Of a stretch of 64,000 nt of DNA, positions 11,660 to 22,841 are shown piece by piece. The translations under genes were made by a program, and so were the position numbers. This DNA is from Azadirachta indica (taxonomy: Eukaryota > Streptophyta > Magnoliopsida > Sapindales > Meliaceae). The notes beneath the pieces are model-generated. The model saw only the letters and a program-made list of their open reading frames with translations, had not been told where the DNA came from and made no database searches. Numbering within the stretch: the first letter of the stretch is position 1; each line of letters opens with the position of its first letter. The DNA lies in NCBI GenBank assembly GCA_022749755.1, contig CM040442.1:18512457-18576456 (forward strand). Direction: 5' to 3'.

Positions 11660-12240
11660 GCTCATTACTAGATGCCTCCATGGGTCAACACATAATGAAT
11701 GTCAAAGTAGATAAGAAGTCAAAATTAGCATTAGTCCTATTCATGTTTACAGACGAGGATGAAACTGGGGTGAACTACCCCCACTATGATGCCTTATAGT
11801 GACATTAAAGGTTGGTTCAGCCAAGATTGACAAAGTTTTAGTAAATATAGGGAGCTCAGTTGATATAATATTCAGGGGAATTTTAGAAACTCTCAACATT
11901 GAGGATCTAAAGATACGGCCCATCGATACAGCACTGTACAAGTTTGCTGATTTGTATATCCTCTCATTAAGCTCAGTTTAGCTACCGTTGATTATGGGGG
12001 ATAAATTATATTAGAAAACCACAATGATAGAATTTCAAGTGGTGAAACTAAAAATGCCATACACCATGATTCTGAGAAAGCCTTTTCTGAGGAAAATAGA
12101 GGCAGTAGAAGACATACATTACTTGAAACTCAAATTTGGAACAACTAAAGGAATCAGGGTAGCAAGTGGTGATCAAAAAGTAGCTCGGACGTGTTTTGTA
12201 ATCTTTTCTAAAAGATTCTACTATATAGCAACATAGCCTG
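11660..12240 (+). pseudogene. Aspartic protease domain of the Tat-type element, degenerate
   Basis: The segment preceding the active site reads PHYDAL at the end of the frame ending 11799. It is followed in the next frame (11799-11981) by VLVNIGSSVDII. The family motif at this point is D-T/S-G; here the catalytic Asp is replaced by Asn and the next residue is Ile, so the enzyme would be inactive even without the frameshift. The C-terminal half continues at 12024-12236. Confidence 0.7.
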
Positions 12241-12559
12241 TTGAAAGGATAGAAAAGGAAGATATAGAACAAAAAAAGGTGATAAAGAAATTGGAAAAGA
12301 AAAAAGGGTAAAGGGGAATGGAACGATAGCTGAGTTGGTAAAAAAATTAGAATCAATACCTTTAGATCCAACAAGGCCCAAATGACTCACAAAGATCGAT
12401 TCTCAGTTACCCAAGTAAGAGAAGAAGAGACTGATAAACTTATTGAGAACACACATATATGTATTCGCCTAAACCCATGAGGATATATCGGGATTAACCC
12501 AAGGGTAATTTCACATCAGCTGGCTATCAATTTGACATTTAAGCCCATTAAGCAGAACG

Positions 12560-13800
12560 GAAGGTTTTCAACTAGGAAAAAAGGGCAATAATCAAAGAAA
12601 AAGTTGACAAATTGATCAAGGTGGGATTTATAAGAGAAGTGTATTATCCAAACTAGGTAACCAACATAATAATGGTTAAAAAAGCAAACAAGAAATGGAG
12701 GATGTGCGTCAATTTCACTAACCTAAACAAAGCTTGCTCAAAGAATAGCTTTCCACTCCTACGACTAGACCAATTGATGGGTGCGACAATTAGGTATAAG
12801 TTATTAAGTTTCATGCATGTGTTCTTAGGGTACAATCAAATTAAGATGCATGAAGCCGACTAAGAAAAGATAGCCTTCATGATCGACTAAGAGCTATACT
12901 ATTACAAAATAATACCCTTCGATCTAAAGAACAAAGGGGCAGTATTTAAAAGGCTGGTGAACAAATTCTTCAAGCCGCTGATCAAAAACATAATGGAAGT
13001 ATATATAGATGACATGATCACCAAGTTGCTTAAAAACGAAGATCATGTTAAACATCTGGAAGAAACCTTTTCCCTGTTCAATAAGTATAACATGAAGTTA
13101 AATCCTGATAAGTGCGCATTTGGGGTCAATTCTAGAAAATTTCTAGGGTTTACGGTTAACGAACAGGGAATAGAAGCAAATTTTTAGAAAATTCAAGCTA
13201 TATTGAACATGAAGTCTCCGACAACGCTAAAGGAGGTGAAAGGTTTAACAAAAAGGTTGGCAGCACTAAACAGATTCATATCTAATGTTATTGATAGATC
13301 TTTCTATTTTTTTTAGGCTATTAAAAAAGAAAAAAATATGAGATGGATGAAGGAGTATTATATTAGCTTCCAAAAGTTGAAGGCCTACTTAGCGAATTCG
13401 CCCCGTCTGGTGAGTTTGCTAATAAAAGACACTTTGTATCTATATCTAGCAGTGATTGATCATACAGTAAGCTTAGTACTGGTGAAAGAAGATGAGAGGA
13501 TTCACTGGCCAAGATACTACACTAGCAAATCACTGTTAAACATAGAAATAAGATATTCGCCCTTGGAGAAATTAGCCCTTGCACTAGTCATCGCAGTATG
13601 AAAATTATGCCTCTACTTTTAGGCTCATTCTATAATAGTTCTCACTGATCAACCTATACGACAAATATTACACAGACTAAATATCTTGAAAAATTGGTTA
13701 GATGGTCAATTAAGCTTAGTGAATTTCACATAAAATATCAAACCCACAAAGCTATCAAGGTCTAAGCGTTAACTGACTTTATTGCGAAAAGATTGGTATT
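12560..13800 (+). pseudogene. Reverse transcriptase and first RNase H, degenerate
   Basis: The RT fingers/palm are legible at 12672-12863 (KWRMCVNFTNLNKA; LLSFMHVFLGYNQIKM). The catalytic box is YIDDM near 13003-13018 in the frame 12957-13187. The connection and first RNase H region follow at 13338-13601. Stops separate these blocks at about 12862, 13187 and 13316. The catalytic YxDD is kept, but the protein is broken in several places. Confidence 0.8.
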
Positions 13801-13959
13801 AGAAGGAATGATGGTGAGGGAAGTAATCCAGCTGATGACAATTCAAGGAGAAGACATACGGACAGTGCATGCCTAGAATAACACATCAAAACCGATAGAC
13901 AATAATACTCGAACCTTGAAGGATTCGACCCAACAAATGCCACAAGAATAATGAAAAGA

Positions 13960-14400
13960 GGCTTGACTCTGGTGTCTGCACATAGATGGAGCATTGAACA
14001 TCTAAGGCAGAGGAGTTGAGATAATCTTGGTCAAACCAGAAAATGTAGCGCTAGCTTATGCCCTACACTTTGAGTTTAATGTAACAAACAATGAAGCAGA
14101 GTACGAAGCCCTACTAGTTGGGCTTGGTTTAGCACTCTCAATTGGGGTGAATTATCTCGAGATAAAAAGAAACTTACAATTGGTGATGAACCAGGTCTCT
14201 GGACAATACCAAGCAAGGGGTAGGAACATGCGTGCCTATCTGAGCAGAGCTGTAGAATTGATGAAATGCTTCAAAAGGGTCATGATAACCTAAATCTCAC
14301 AAACAGTGAATGTCAAGGTTGATGTCTTGGCAAAATTAGCCTCAACCTTGCATGGGAAGTTCCCAACAATAATTCCTGTGGAAATAATATGCCAAAAAAA
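13960..14400 (+). pseudogene. Second RNase H-like domain (Tat-lineage marker)
   Basis: Starting near 13968 a frame reads HIDGAL, then from 14027 it continues with FNVTNNEAEYEALLVGLGLA, the hallmark helix of the additional RNase H domain. It lies between the canonical RNase H and integrase, the order seen in Tat elements. Stops near 14005 and 14292 break it. Confidence 0.75.
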
Positions 14401-14589
14401 TGTAAGGCAGTCGATGGGAGAAATTTATCAAGTCAACGCAACGTACCAAATCTTAACTTGGATAGAACCAATCAGAGAATATATCCTAAATCACAAATTT
14501 TCAGAAGACAAAGAAGAGGCCAGAAAGATTAAGAATAAATCTTTGTGATATTTGATAATTAATGGAGTATTGTACAAATGAGGATTTAG

Positions 14590-15420
14590 ATTGCCATAAT
14601 TGCAATGTGTGGACGAAAATGAGGCAAACTATGTGCTTAAAAAAGTCCACATAGGTAGCTGCGGTGATCATGAAAGGGCCATGTCATCGGCATACCACAT
14701 TTTACATCAACGATAGTATTGGCTGACGCTTTAGTGAGATGTGATAAAACAATACAATCTTGTTCAAGTTGCCGGCTTCATGGTGACATCCCTTAACAAC
14801 CACTTGAATAGCTCATTATTCTACTCAGTCCATGGCTTTTGCATAGTGGGGACTAGACCTGATCAAACCACTACCAACAGGATGCGCTCACATGAAATAT
14901 GTGATATTCGCCATTGACTATTTTACGAAGTGTTGGAAGTAGAGCCCTTGGCTACCATAACGACGAAGAAGACCACTGCGTTTGTGGAAAGAAACTTGAT
15001 CTATAATTTCATAATCCCTCGCATCTTGATAGTAGACAATAGGAAGTAGTTCGATAACACAAACTTCAAGAAATTTTGTGCTGATCTGAGTATCGACCTC
15101 AGATTCGTTTCTCTTGCCCATCTAAAAGCAAACAGGCAAGTTAAGGTAGTAAATAAGACCATCAAGAAAACACTAATTAAGCAACTTGACAATAAGAAAG
15201 GATCGTGGGTTGATGAGTTATCTGAAGTCCTTTGGGCTTATAGAACAACAACTTGGACCGCGAGTAGTGAAACACTATACTCCTTAACTTTCGGTTTTAA
15301 GCGTTAGTACTAGTAGAAATCGAAGCACCTTCATTCAGAGTAAAGCACTTCGATGAACTCAAAAATTATGAGTTAATGGGATTGGGCTTGGATCTGTTAG
15401 AAGAAAAGCAAGATTAGGTG
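14590..15420 (+). pseudogene. Integrase of the Tat-type element, degenerate
   Basis: Translated pieces match a Gypsy integrase: an HHCC-like zinc region near 14645-14790 (HIGSCGDHERAM), a core region near 14830-15060 (IPRILIVDN around 15020) and a distal block (LWAYRTT near 15230-15250). Frame changes and stops are frequent. The DDE residues cannot all be placed with confidence. Confidence 0.7.
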
Positions 15421-15496
15421 GTTGTCAAGATGTTGTTCAAAATGGGTCTGTGAATTATCCTTAAATGAAGTTTGTAGTGAAATTGCTAATTTCTCT

Positions 15497-15514
15497 GAAA
15501 ATTGGGGGGCTTAA
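15497..15514 (+). other. Polypurine tract of the Tat-type element
   Basis: GAAAATTGGGGGGCTTAA lies immediately before the TG of the 3' LTR. This is the expected place for the primer of plus-strand DNA synthesis. The related fragment has the equivalent purine tract just before 1703. Confidence 0.7.
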
Positions 15515-15970
15515 TGTTTGAGAGAATGGCCTGAGTCCTAAGCGATTAATTGGCCTTATGCCAGCAAACCCAAATATCTGTTTAGTTTGGATGGGGTCTA
15601 CTTAGATTAGCTGAGAGTAGATCCTAGTCAGATCATATTTGGTCAAGAGGGTTCAGCTAATGTCGTTTAAGGAAATTGCAACCTATCAGGACTCTTATGA
15701 AAATGGCAAACTAACTAAAATTTGTAATTTTAATCTAATACGTATTAGAATTCTGTTATGATCTACTTCGAATAATATTAGGATAAGGATACCAACAATA
15801 TATGTATGTGTGTGTGTGTTATGCCTTTTCAGGTAAGGAACTCATGTTATTCTTTCGATCTAGCGGTAAAATTGACTTTTGAGCAAATAAAATTAAAAGA
15901 AAAAAAAAAAGCAAAGAGCAAGTTCAATCTTTGCTGAATGATATCGAAGCCACAAATTTCAATGTCAACA
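15515..15970 (+). repeat. 3' LTR of the Tat-type element
   Basis: It starts TGTTTGAGAGAATGGCC and ends GTCAACA. A (TG)n run near 15804-15820 and an A-rich run near 15895-15912 account for part of the length difference from the 5' LTR. Confidence 0.85.
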
Positions 15971-17220
15971 AGAGGTTTAAAGTTAAATATCAAACTAATT
16001 AATAATGTCAATATCATGTTTTAACTTAACTTAAACATATAAATCTTAATAACATTGTACTTGTAAATTTTGTCATGAAAAATTTAAATTACAATAAAAA
16101 AATTGCATGTAAAAATATAAGTTTCTAAAAATCATTGTCAAAGGATACAAAAGGATCCCATCAATTTCATAAACCTAAAATCTAAGATATAAATGTATGA
16201 AATAAAAAATGACAATATTATATTTATAAAAGGAACTAAAAACAAAAAAAAAAAAAGAAGATATAGCACAAAAAATAAAAAGTTGCAAATAAATCGATGT
16301 TGCACTTTTTATATCATTATATAAAAATTTATATGTGCACAATGTTATAAAAATTAAAAGGAAAAATTTACAAATTTCAAAAGTCCCTAATATCAATTTT
16401 GAAGATATAATAAATAAGTGTAAGTTAATATTGACAAAATGATAATATTATATTTGTGAACAAAACTAAAACATTTTTAAATCTTGATATAAAATAATTT
16501 AAAGATTAAAAATTTCTTATTAAACTACATATTTTTTTAGTATCAATCATGTTAAATTTAATTATCATAATTAATATATTAATGTCTAGTTTTAATTTTA
16601 AAGGACCAAAATAAGTGCACTACTATACTAGAACTTTTTCATCTCAGTATTATAAAATTTTTTGTATTGAATTTTTTTTTAAAATTTCACTAGATATAAA
16701 GATATGACTTATAAATAATAGATATAAATGACAAATATTATATTTGTAAATAGAACTTGCAGCTTATGAATCAACTTCACATTTATAATCTTAACAAAAA
16801 AATTTAAAATAATAACAAAATCAACACTAAAAGTGTGAAAATTAGCATTTGTACGCCACATAAAAAAATGAAATTATTAATAGCATTTGTTAAATTGTGA
16901 AAAATTAGTTTGACTTTAAATTAAATTAGTGTGAAAATTGGTTCGCAATAAAAAATATTAAATTACAATGTTAAAAATACTTGAATGTAAAAATATAAAT
17001 TATAAAAATTAAAATTTATTGAAAATATAAATTATATAAATTAAAATTTAAAAATAAATTTAATAAATCATGTGTAATATTTAACATAAAAAATTTAACA
17101 TAAATTAAATAATAATATAAAATTTTATATGTGAAACACAATGTTTATAAAATATAATAAATAAAAATAAATAAAAATTTCATAAATTCCTTATATCAAC
17201 ATATAAAATATATAGATATA
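15971..17220. repeat. AT-rich tandem repeat, right part
   Basis: This sequence matches 8300-9190 (landmarks caatatcatgttttaa, tgcacttt..atatcattatataaaaa, attaaactacatattttttt). A further partial unit begins near 16850. No coding or RNA gene is visible. Confidence 0.55.
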
Positions 17221-17343
17221 TAAATAATTGCATAAATCCTGCATACTTGCACCAAGGCCAAAGCATTGATAACCTATGCACCTAAGGCCTTGATAACCGC
17301 TACACGCGTACATAGCTCCCCTTGGCCTTTATTGCCTGCATAC
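17221..17343. other. Less AT-rich sequence interrupted by a retroelement
   Basis: The sequence around aaggccttgataaccgctac is distinctly less AT-rich than the DNA before it, and similar composition resumes at 21065-21330 on the other side of the gag-only Gypsy element. The two parts are probably one older repeat split by that insertion. No coding function is visible. Confidence 0.4.
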
Positions 17344-18061
17344 TGTCGTGTGTTGGAAAGTTGGCAAAAATTTCGGCTACGTGCAGCATTTAAACAAGCT
17401 CACATACATTGTCCAAGTAAGTCTTGAAACCCAAGATCACTTTGTGTGTGTGTGTTGGCATGAGTGGAGAAGCAATGCACTGTCAAAGAGAAGAAATTGC
17501 AAGTGAAAATGGTAGAGAGAAAGAGACCCACGTTTTGCCTTTGTTTGGAATGGAAGTGGTTGGTTAATTTCATTACACTACACTTTACATTTATATACAT
17601 GAAATGAATGGATGAGATTTGGCCCCTATACAAATGGATGGTAAAGATTACATTACACATAAAAATCCTAACTATCACCACTAAACATAAACTTTGGCCA
17701 ATTAGTTCACTTACAAACAATGGGGTGTATTTACAAGCATGGCCACATTGGGCCTAAACAAATACAAAGCATTTGGGACAAATCCAAGCATATATAGCCC
17801 ACATGTATGCAGATCCAAGCTATCCATATCATCATGGATTGCCCCAAATCAACCACCAAGTCTCCAACACCTTAATTCACCCTCACATGCTTGTTAGCTT
17901 GCGGCGCACTGTTCATTGATGGCACTATCCATCAGCGAACCGTTTTGCTTGCACACTTATGTGTCAGAAGGTGCTGCTTGCGTGCCCATGTGCTGGAGGT
18001 TGCGCGCTGATGTGCCGCTACATCTTCAGTGATTCTGCTTGCATTTTGGGGGCGTGTGACA
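17344..18061 (-). repeat. 3' LTR of the gag-only Gypsy element
   Basis: This is the left copy on the + strand (718 bp), beginning TGTCGTGTGTTGGAAAG and ending GTGTGACA. It is about 50 bp longer than the right copy, through several small indels (for example near 17420 and 17890-17935). Confidence 0.85.
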
Positions 18062-18074
18062 CTCTCCCCCACTG
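18062..18074 (-). other. Polypurine tract of the gag-only Gypsy element
   Basis: On the - strand AGTGGGGGAGAG directly precedes the LTR. This fixes the element's orientation as minus, in agreement with its gag frame and PBS. Confidence 0.7.
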
Positions 18075-18084
18075 AAATTCTTGA

Positions 18085-18942
18085 TGCCCTCGACAAGCTC
18101 CCTGTCGAGGACTTGAGTTCGGCCAGCTACATTCTGCTTTCGCCTACGTGAACCGGTATGAACTGAGCGCGCTGAATCTTCCTTGATGTTGCGGATGCTA
18201 GATGTCACTGATGCTTGGCTTTCGGGCTTGGATTTTTTGGCATGATTAGCTTCACACCTTTGTAGAAGTTGTTTCAGCAGTCCTGGTGGCACCATGTCGC
18301 CACTAAATTGGAGCTTGCCCTGGTCTTCCCTGTAATACCAAGCCTCGGAGACGAAGTACCATTTTCCTTGTGCTGTGACAAGCAAGTCTCTGCTCCATTT
18401 ACCACCTGGAAAGTCGACAATACTCTACTGCCAACTCAAATTCGCTCAATCGGCACTTTGTGTCGCTTCCCCGCATCATAAAATTCCATGCACCCGTCTT
18501 CAGTAAATGTGAAGGGTAGCAACCTATCAATGAATTCATTGCCCAACACAAGCTTGAAGTCAATCATCGGCACCACATACAAGTCGATCTTGCCATGCCA
18601 AGTTCCGATAATGATGGGTACACTACGAGCAACTCCACAAATCGACGGAGAGGGTTGATCCACAACCTTAATCCATCTTGGCTCCTAGCTTAGTACCAAC
18701 CACAAACTTGCTGCTGACTTCTCCAAAATCAAGCATTGGTTGACATCGCAATCAATAAAACCCTTAAAGCTCACCCCGTTTATGCTGGCATTGATGAACT
18801 TAAGCGTCTTCCTGGGTTCTAGCTTCCATTTTGATGTGGCCTTGGACATCTCTCCCTCTTGCGCCTGTTTGGCCTTCATTAAGTTGAGGAATCGTAATGC
18901 TCCAATCCGGGCATTCTCATCTAATTTGAACGAGCTTAGCAA
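18085..18942 (-). pseudogene. Protease-like region of the gag-only element
   Basis: On the - strand, 18942-18685 reads into INASINGVSFKGFIDCDVNQ, the retroviral-type protease entry, with Asp-Cys-Asp where the family has Asp-Thr/Ser-Gly. The C-terminal half continues at 18663-18436 (LVLGNEFIDRLLPF). A further frame at 18385-18085 runs to the polypurine tract with no recognised domain. Stops between the blocks and the altered active site argue against activity. Confidence 0.65.
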
Positions 18943-18954
18943 TGCATTAAGGCG

Positions 18955-20106
18955 GTTCTGCTACGGGCACTTTTTGATGTGATGATCCCTGCTACACAAG
19001 TAGCATATCCGTTGCTTCCGCTCACATTGCTTGTCAAACTGCCCCTTACTGCCATCTCACTGTTCTAGAGTTTTCAGTGGTCAACCCATCTCATATTGGG
19101 GTCCTGACTTGTGAGGCTTCACTCCCCCACCTTTGTCATAGCCACTCTTAGTTGGGCTTCAGTTCTGGTCACGTTTCAAAGACTCTCGGTGATGCTCAAT
19201 CAAGGACTCCGTCGCTGCAATTGCCAAGGTAAGGTCTTCGACATTTCTTCTCCGCAACTCTTGCTCTACCTATGGTTGTAACCCATCTATGAAGAACAGT
19301 AACCGGCTTTTCTCCGACGTGTCAGTGATCTCAAGTATGAGTGAATTATACTCTTGTACATACTCCGCTATCGACACTTGGTACCTCAATCCTCGGAGCT
19401 TCTTTATCGCAGCCTCCTCAATATTCTTTGGGTAAAATTATCTCTTCAACTCACCCTTAAAAACCTTCCAAGTATCAATCTGGCACAAACCCCTCTCCAT
19501 CTTCGTATATCGGCGTCTCCACCATAATGCCGCATCACCATCGAAATAAAGAGTAGCGATACTAATTCGAAGCCCATCTTCATGCATTTAAATGGCGTTG
19601 AAGTAGTGCTCCATCATCCATAAGAATGTGTCAATTTCCTTAGCGTCCCACTTACCTTTAAATTTGGGTGGATCCGGAACCTTAATTCGTGGTGTATTGC
19701 TCACACCTACACTTGAAGCGATGGTGGTTTTGCAAAGTGCAAGGTCGTGCTGAACCTCTCCCGACTTCGCTTTCATGCCGTCTATTTAAGCCAACACCAT
19801 TCCCTTAAACTCATCCATGGCCAGCTTCATAGAATTAGCAAAAGTGTCGAAAGTATACTGAAGTTGACTTTCGACAAAGGTAGCACCATTCGTCTCGCGT
19901 TCTGCCACTCTATCATTGAGGCTGTCGAGACGCTCATGAATATTGCCCAAGAAAAGCTCAATTCTAGCCAACCTAGTTTTGAATGAACTCATCATCTCCT
20001 TGGACACTCCCCTCTCCTTCACTACCTTCTTCGAACTTTGGGCAACATTTCTCCCCTCACGCTCCATCTCAGCAACACTACTAGCTTCAATATCCTTGGC
20101 TGCCAT
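18955..20106 (-). pseudogene. gag of the gag-only Gypsy element
   Basis: The frame starts at an ATG at 20106 (- strand). It has a charged, coiled-coil-like N-terminus to about 19786, a stop, then continues at 19776-19588 with KVPDPPKFKGKWDAKEIDTF, the start of the capsid-like Retrotrans_gag domain. Nearer 18966-19010 a zinc knuckle reads CYLCSRDHHIKKC (CX2CX3HX4C), followed directly by a stop. Several stops and frameshifts lie between these blocks. Upstream of the ATG the frame is also open to 20220. Confidence 0.75.
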
Positions 20107-20378
20107 TTTCAAGTTCCACAACACAATTCTACCAAGCAAAGTTTGACAACACAAAATCCACCAACCCATATCACAAGGCCAAACTTCACAATAGCAATCC
20201 ACAACACCTAAATTCCACAATAACCAAAGATTTCACAGCAATTAAGCTTCAAAACCCCGAATTTTAGCTACTATTCACACCAAATCCTAGGTTCTAAAAT
20301 CCAAGATTGCTCAAGTTAGCAACAATATCTAATTACCCACAAGTTGCAGAGGTTCTTACCACACAATAGACATACAAA

Positions 20379-20392
20379 TGGCTCTGATACCA
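20379..20392 (-). other. Primer binding site, initiator-Met type
   Basis: On the - strand TGGTATCAGAGCCA lies three bases inside the right LTR. It is complementary to the 3' end of plant initiator methionine tRNA, the usual primer of many plant LTR elements. Its intactness agrees with a fairly recent insertion. Confidence 0.9.
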
Positions 20393-20395
20393 CAT

Positions 20396-21064
20396 TGTCA
20401 CGTGCTAGAAACTTGACAAAAATTTCGGCTACGTGCGGCACTTAGACAAGCTCACATGCATTGCCCAAGATCACTTTGTGTGTGTGTGTTGGTGTGAGTG
20501 GAGAAGCAATGCACTATCAAAGAGAAGAAATTGCAAGTGAAAATGGTAGAGAGAAAGAGACCCACGTTCTGCCTTTGTTTGAAATGGAAATGATTGGTTA
20601 ATTTCATTACACTACACTTTACATTTATAAACATGAAATGAATGGATGAGATTTAGCGCCCATACAAATGGATGGTAGAGATTATGTTACACATAAAAAT
20701 CCTACCTACCACCACTAAACATAAACTTGGGCTAATTGGATCACTTACAAACAATGGGGTGCATTTACAAGCATGGCCATATTGGGCCTAAACAAACACA
20801 AAGCATTTGGGACAAATCCAAGCATATATAGCCCATATGTGTGCAGATCCAAGCTACCCAATATCATCATGGACTGCCTCAAATCAACCACCAAGCCTCC
20901 AACACCTTAAATTGACTCTCACATGACTGTTCATCAGTGGCCCTATTTTGCTTGCACACTTGTGCGTCAGAAGGTGCCGCTTGCGTACCTATGTGTTGAA
21001 GGTTGCATGCTGATGTGTCACTACGTCTTCAGCGATTCCGCTTGCATTTTGGGGGCACGTGACA
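20396..21064 (-). repeat. 5' LTR of the gag-only Gypsy element
   Basis: This is the right copy (669 bp), beginning TGTCACGTGCTAGAAAC and ending CACGTGACA on the + strand. It is highly similar to 17344-18061 throughout. Confidence 0.85.
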
Positions 21065-21330
21065 ATACGCGATTAGTCTGGAGACAAGAAATGCTTGCCT
21101 AAGCGAAGGGAAAGGAGTGAGTCTAACACGCACAAATGCAAGTCTTATGACTAGGCCTCACATAGACGCTAGCAAGTGTAAAGTCTTGGCTTGAACCTGT
21201 TGGCCTAACCTTCAAACGAGTTAGGGCGAAGGTAAAGTTTGAGTTAAGGCGAGTTAAGCGGGGGTGGGGGGTTGAGGGAGAGACAAATCAGAGCAATATA
21301 AGGCTGAAGCTTAGTGGATTATGCCAACAA
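21065..21330. other. Less AT-rich flank of the gag-only element
   Basis: This sequence includes G-rich stretches (gcgggggtggggggttgag near 21257). It contains no ORF and appears to be the continuation of the segment interrupted at 17343. Confidence 0.4.
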
Positions 21331-22589
21331 GGCTACTCTGCCATTTATACAATACCTTGTTGCATATTTATGTTGTCTGCAAAGGATTCTACCTACTACT
21401 CATTTGGAATTAAGCTTCAAGGTGGCCTATGACATGTGCCTCTAAGGACCCAAGTAATTTTTCTGACACCTCTAACTTCAAATTCCAAAGGTCTAGAGGA
21501 TCGATAGGCCATGCTTTCACGATTTATATTCGTATTGAAAATCAAAATCAAACAAGTTTTTACCTTTTTATTCCACACGAGATTACTATTCTTATTGACT
21601 TATCTTAGGACACTTGCATTATCTTAGAACTTGAATCGAATTTTAATTGAGTCAATTGATTCGGTTTGATTTTCTTTTAACCACAATTTATATTTTTTGA
21701 GTTTTATTCACAATCAACCAATAAATTTGAGAATATCAATAGCTATATACTATATAGTGGATAAGGTTGTAAAATATAATTTTTTAATTTTTTTAATTAT
21801 AATTTCTACATTTTATAATTTTTAATTATTATTTTTAGTTGTTTTATTATAATTTTCAACTTTTTTGTTGAATTTTGAACTTTTTATTATATTTTTAAGA
21901 TTTTCGAAATACAACCAATAAGTTGGGAGTTATAATAGAAGAATGAGAAATTGCATCGAAAATATTAAAAAAAAATTGAAAATTATTATGTATGTCATTA
22001 TAGTCATAAATCTTAAGTCTATATTATCAACAGGTGTACGGCCATATGAAATAGTAAATACATGAATATGTTTTAAAGATCATTTACTCAATTAAATCTT
22101 GTTATATATCCGCTTAATTTAAAACCGAACAATTACCAAAATGGGAATGTCAATGAAAAAAATTAGTTTAAATGTCACGATTGGAAGCAATGTTGTCGTT
22201 ACAATATAATCATCCAATCTTAACACATTCTCAGTTCCAAAATATCTGCGATTACACAACCTATGATTTTAATTAGTTTAATTAGTTTAATATCTCCAAT
22301 CAATTTCTCACATACTAATAACAATGAAGGATATGTACAAGTAGTCTTCCCTGTAATATATATTGAAGACTGATGTTGGAATCCTAAACCTAAAGAATAA
22401 AAATCAAAGATCAGAAAGACAGCTGATTGTGTAAAGAAATTAAGATGTTTGAAAAGAGGAAAATCAGACTCATTAATCTTCAAATTATATATATATATGT
22501 ATAAAAATATATATAGAGAGAGAGGGAGATTGAAGAGAGACAGTAGTGTTCATAAAGAAAAACAAATGCTCAAAAACAAAATCATAATT
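21331..22589. other. AT-rich intergenic DNA
   Basis: No coding frame, RNA gene or repeat partner was recognised here. A (TA)n run at about 22486-22500 and a (GA)n run near 22514-22525 lie close to the 3' end of the GeBP-like ORF. Confidence 0.5.
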
Positions 22590-22841
22590 CTAATGCCTGT
22601 AAAAATGTAAGATGTACTGAATCTGGGATTGAAGTAGCAATGATTTCTTCAAGTTAAGCTTTACTTCCAGTAGCTTAATTTCTTTCCATTTCTTCTCCAA
22701 TTCAGCTCTCTGAGTTTCACCAATCAGTTGAAGCATTTCTTTAATAAAATCTTCCTTGAACCCCATGTTATTATAACCATGAAAACGGACCATCTCCTTC
22801 ATGCTTAATTCACTTACTGCCTTCATCTTCGTCGGTTCCAT
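22590..22841 (-). CDS. GeBP-like C-terminal-only protein (83 aa), possible microprotein or gene fragment
   Basis: The 83-residue product aligns with the C-terminal part of the GeBP-like protein encoded at 32355-33061. Shared patterns include an Ile-x-Glu-x-Leu block, then AELEKKWKEIKLLEVKLNLKK against AEFKKLWKEIQVLELMLTMKR. In GeBP proteins this region is leucine-rich and is reported to act in dimerisation. The DUF573 DNA-binding domain is absent: only about 25 residues precede the conserved block, and upstream sequence shows no DUF573 remnant that I can read. The ATG follows ttctttta-type sequence and opens a frame free of stops. It could be a truncated pseudogene, or a short partner protein that binds full-length GeBP factors. 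Expression evidence would decide. Confidence 0.55.
   Translation of the reverse strand: MEPTKMKAVSELSMKEMVRFHGYNNMGFKEDFIKEMLQLIGETQRAELEKKWKEIKLLEVKLNLKKSLLLQSQIQYILHFYRH

Larger units (their letters stand above)
9195..15970 (+). mobile_element. Decayed Tat-type Ty3/Gypsy retrotransposon with both LTRs
   Basis: The two LTRs (9195-9635 and 15515-15970) both start TG and end CA. They enclose a PBS-like site, gag, protease, reverse transcriptase/RNase H, a second RNase H-like domain, integrase and a polypurine tract in standard Gypsy order. The extra RNase H domain between the first RNase H and integrase is characteristic of the Tat lineage. Coding regions are broken by many stops and frameshifts, so the element cannot encode its own proteins. 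No convincing target duplication flanks it. It sits inside the AT-rich tandem repeat. Confidence 0.85.
17344..21064 (-). mobile_element. Compact gag-only Ty3/Gypsy element (TR-GAG type)
   Basis: Two long direct repeats (17344-18061 and 20396-21064), each TGTC...GACA, enclose only about 2.3 kb. On the - strand the order is PBS (20379-20392), gag, zinc knuckle, protease, then a polypurine tract next to the left LTR. No reverse transcriptase, RNase H or integrase is present. The 4-bp flank ATAC at 17340-17343 matches 21065-21068 and may be part of a target duplication. Its gag resembles that of the chromodomain elements at 53700-57983 and 60263-64000, so it may have relied on enzymes of that family. 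Close LTR similarity suggests it is younger than the Tat-type element. Confidence 0.8.

Noticed and set aside
9186..15976. Target site duplication for the Tat-type element
   Set aside because: The bases before 9195 (tgatg) and after 15970 (agagg) do not match, so none is claimed.
19747..20146. + strand ORFs opposite the gag-only element
   Set aside because: They are antisense shadows of the coiled-coil part of gag on the - strand.
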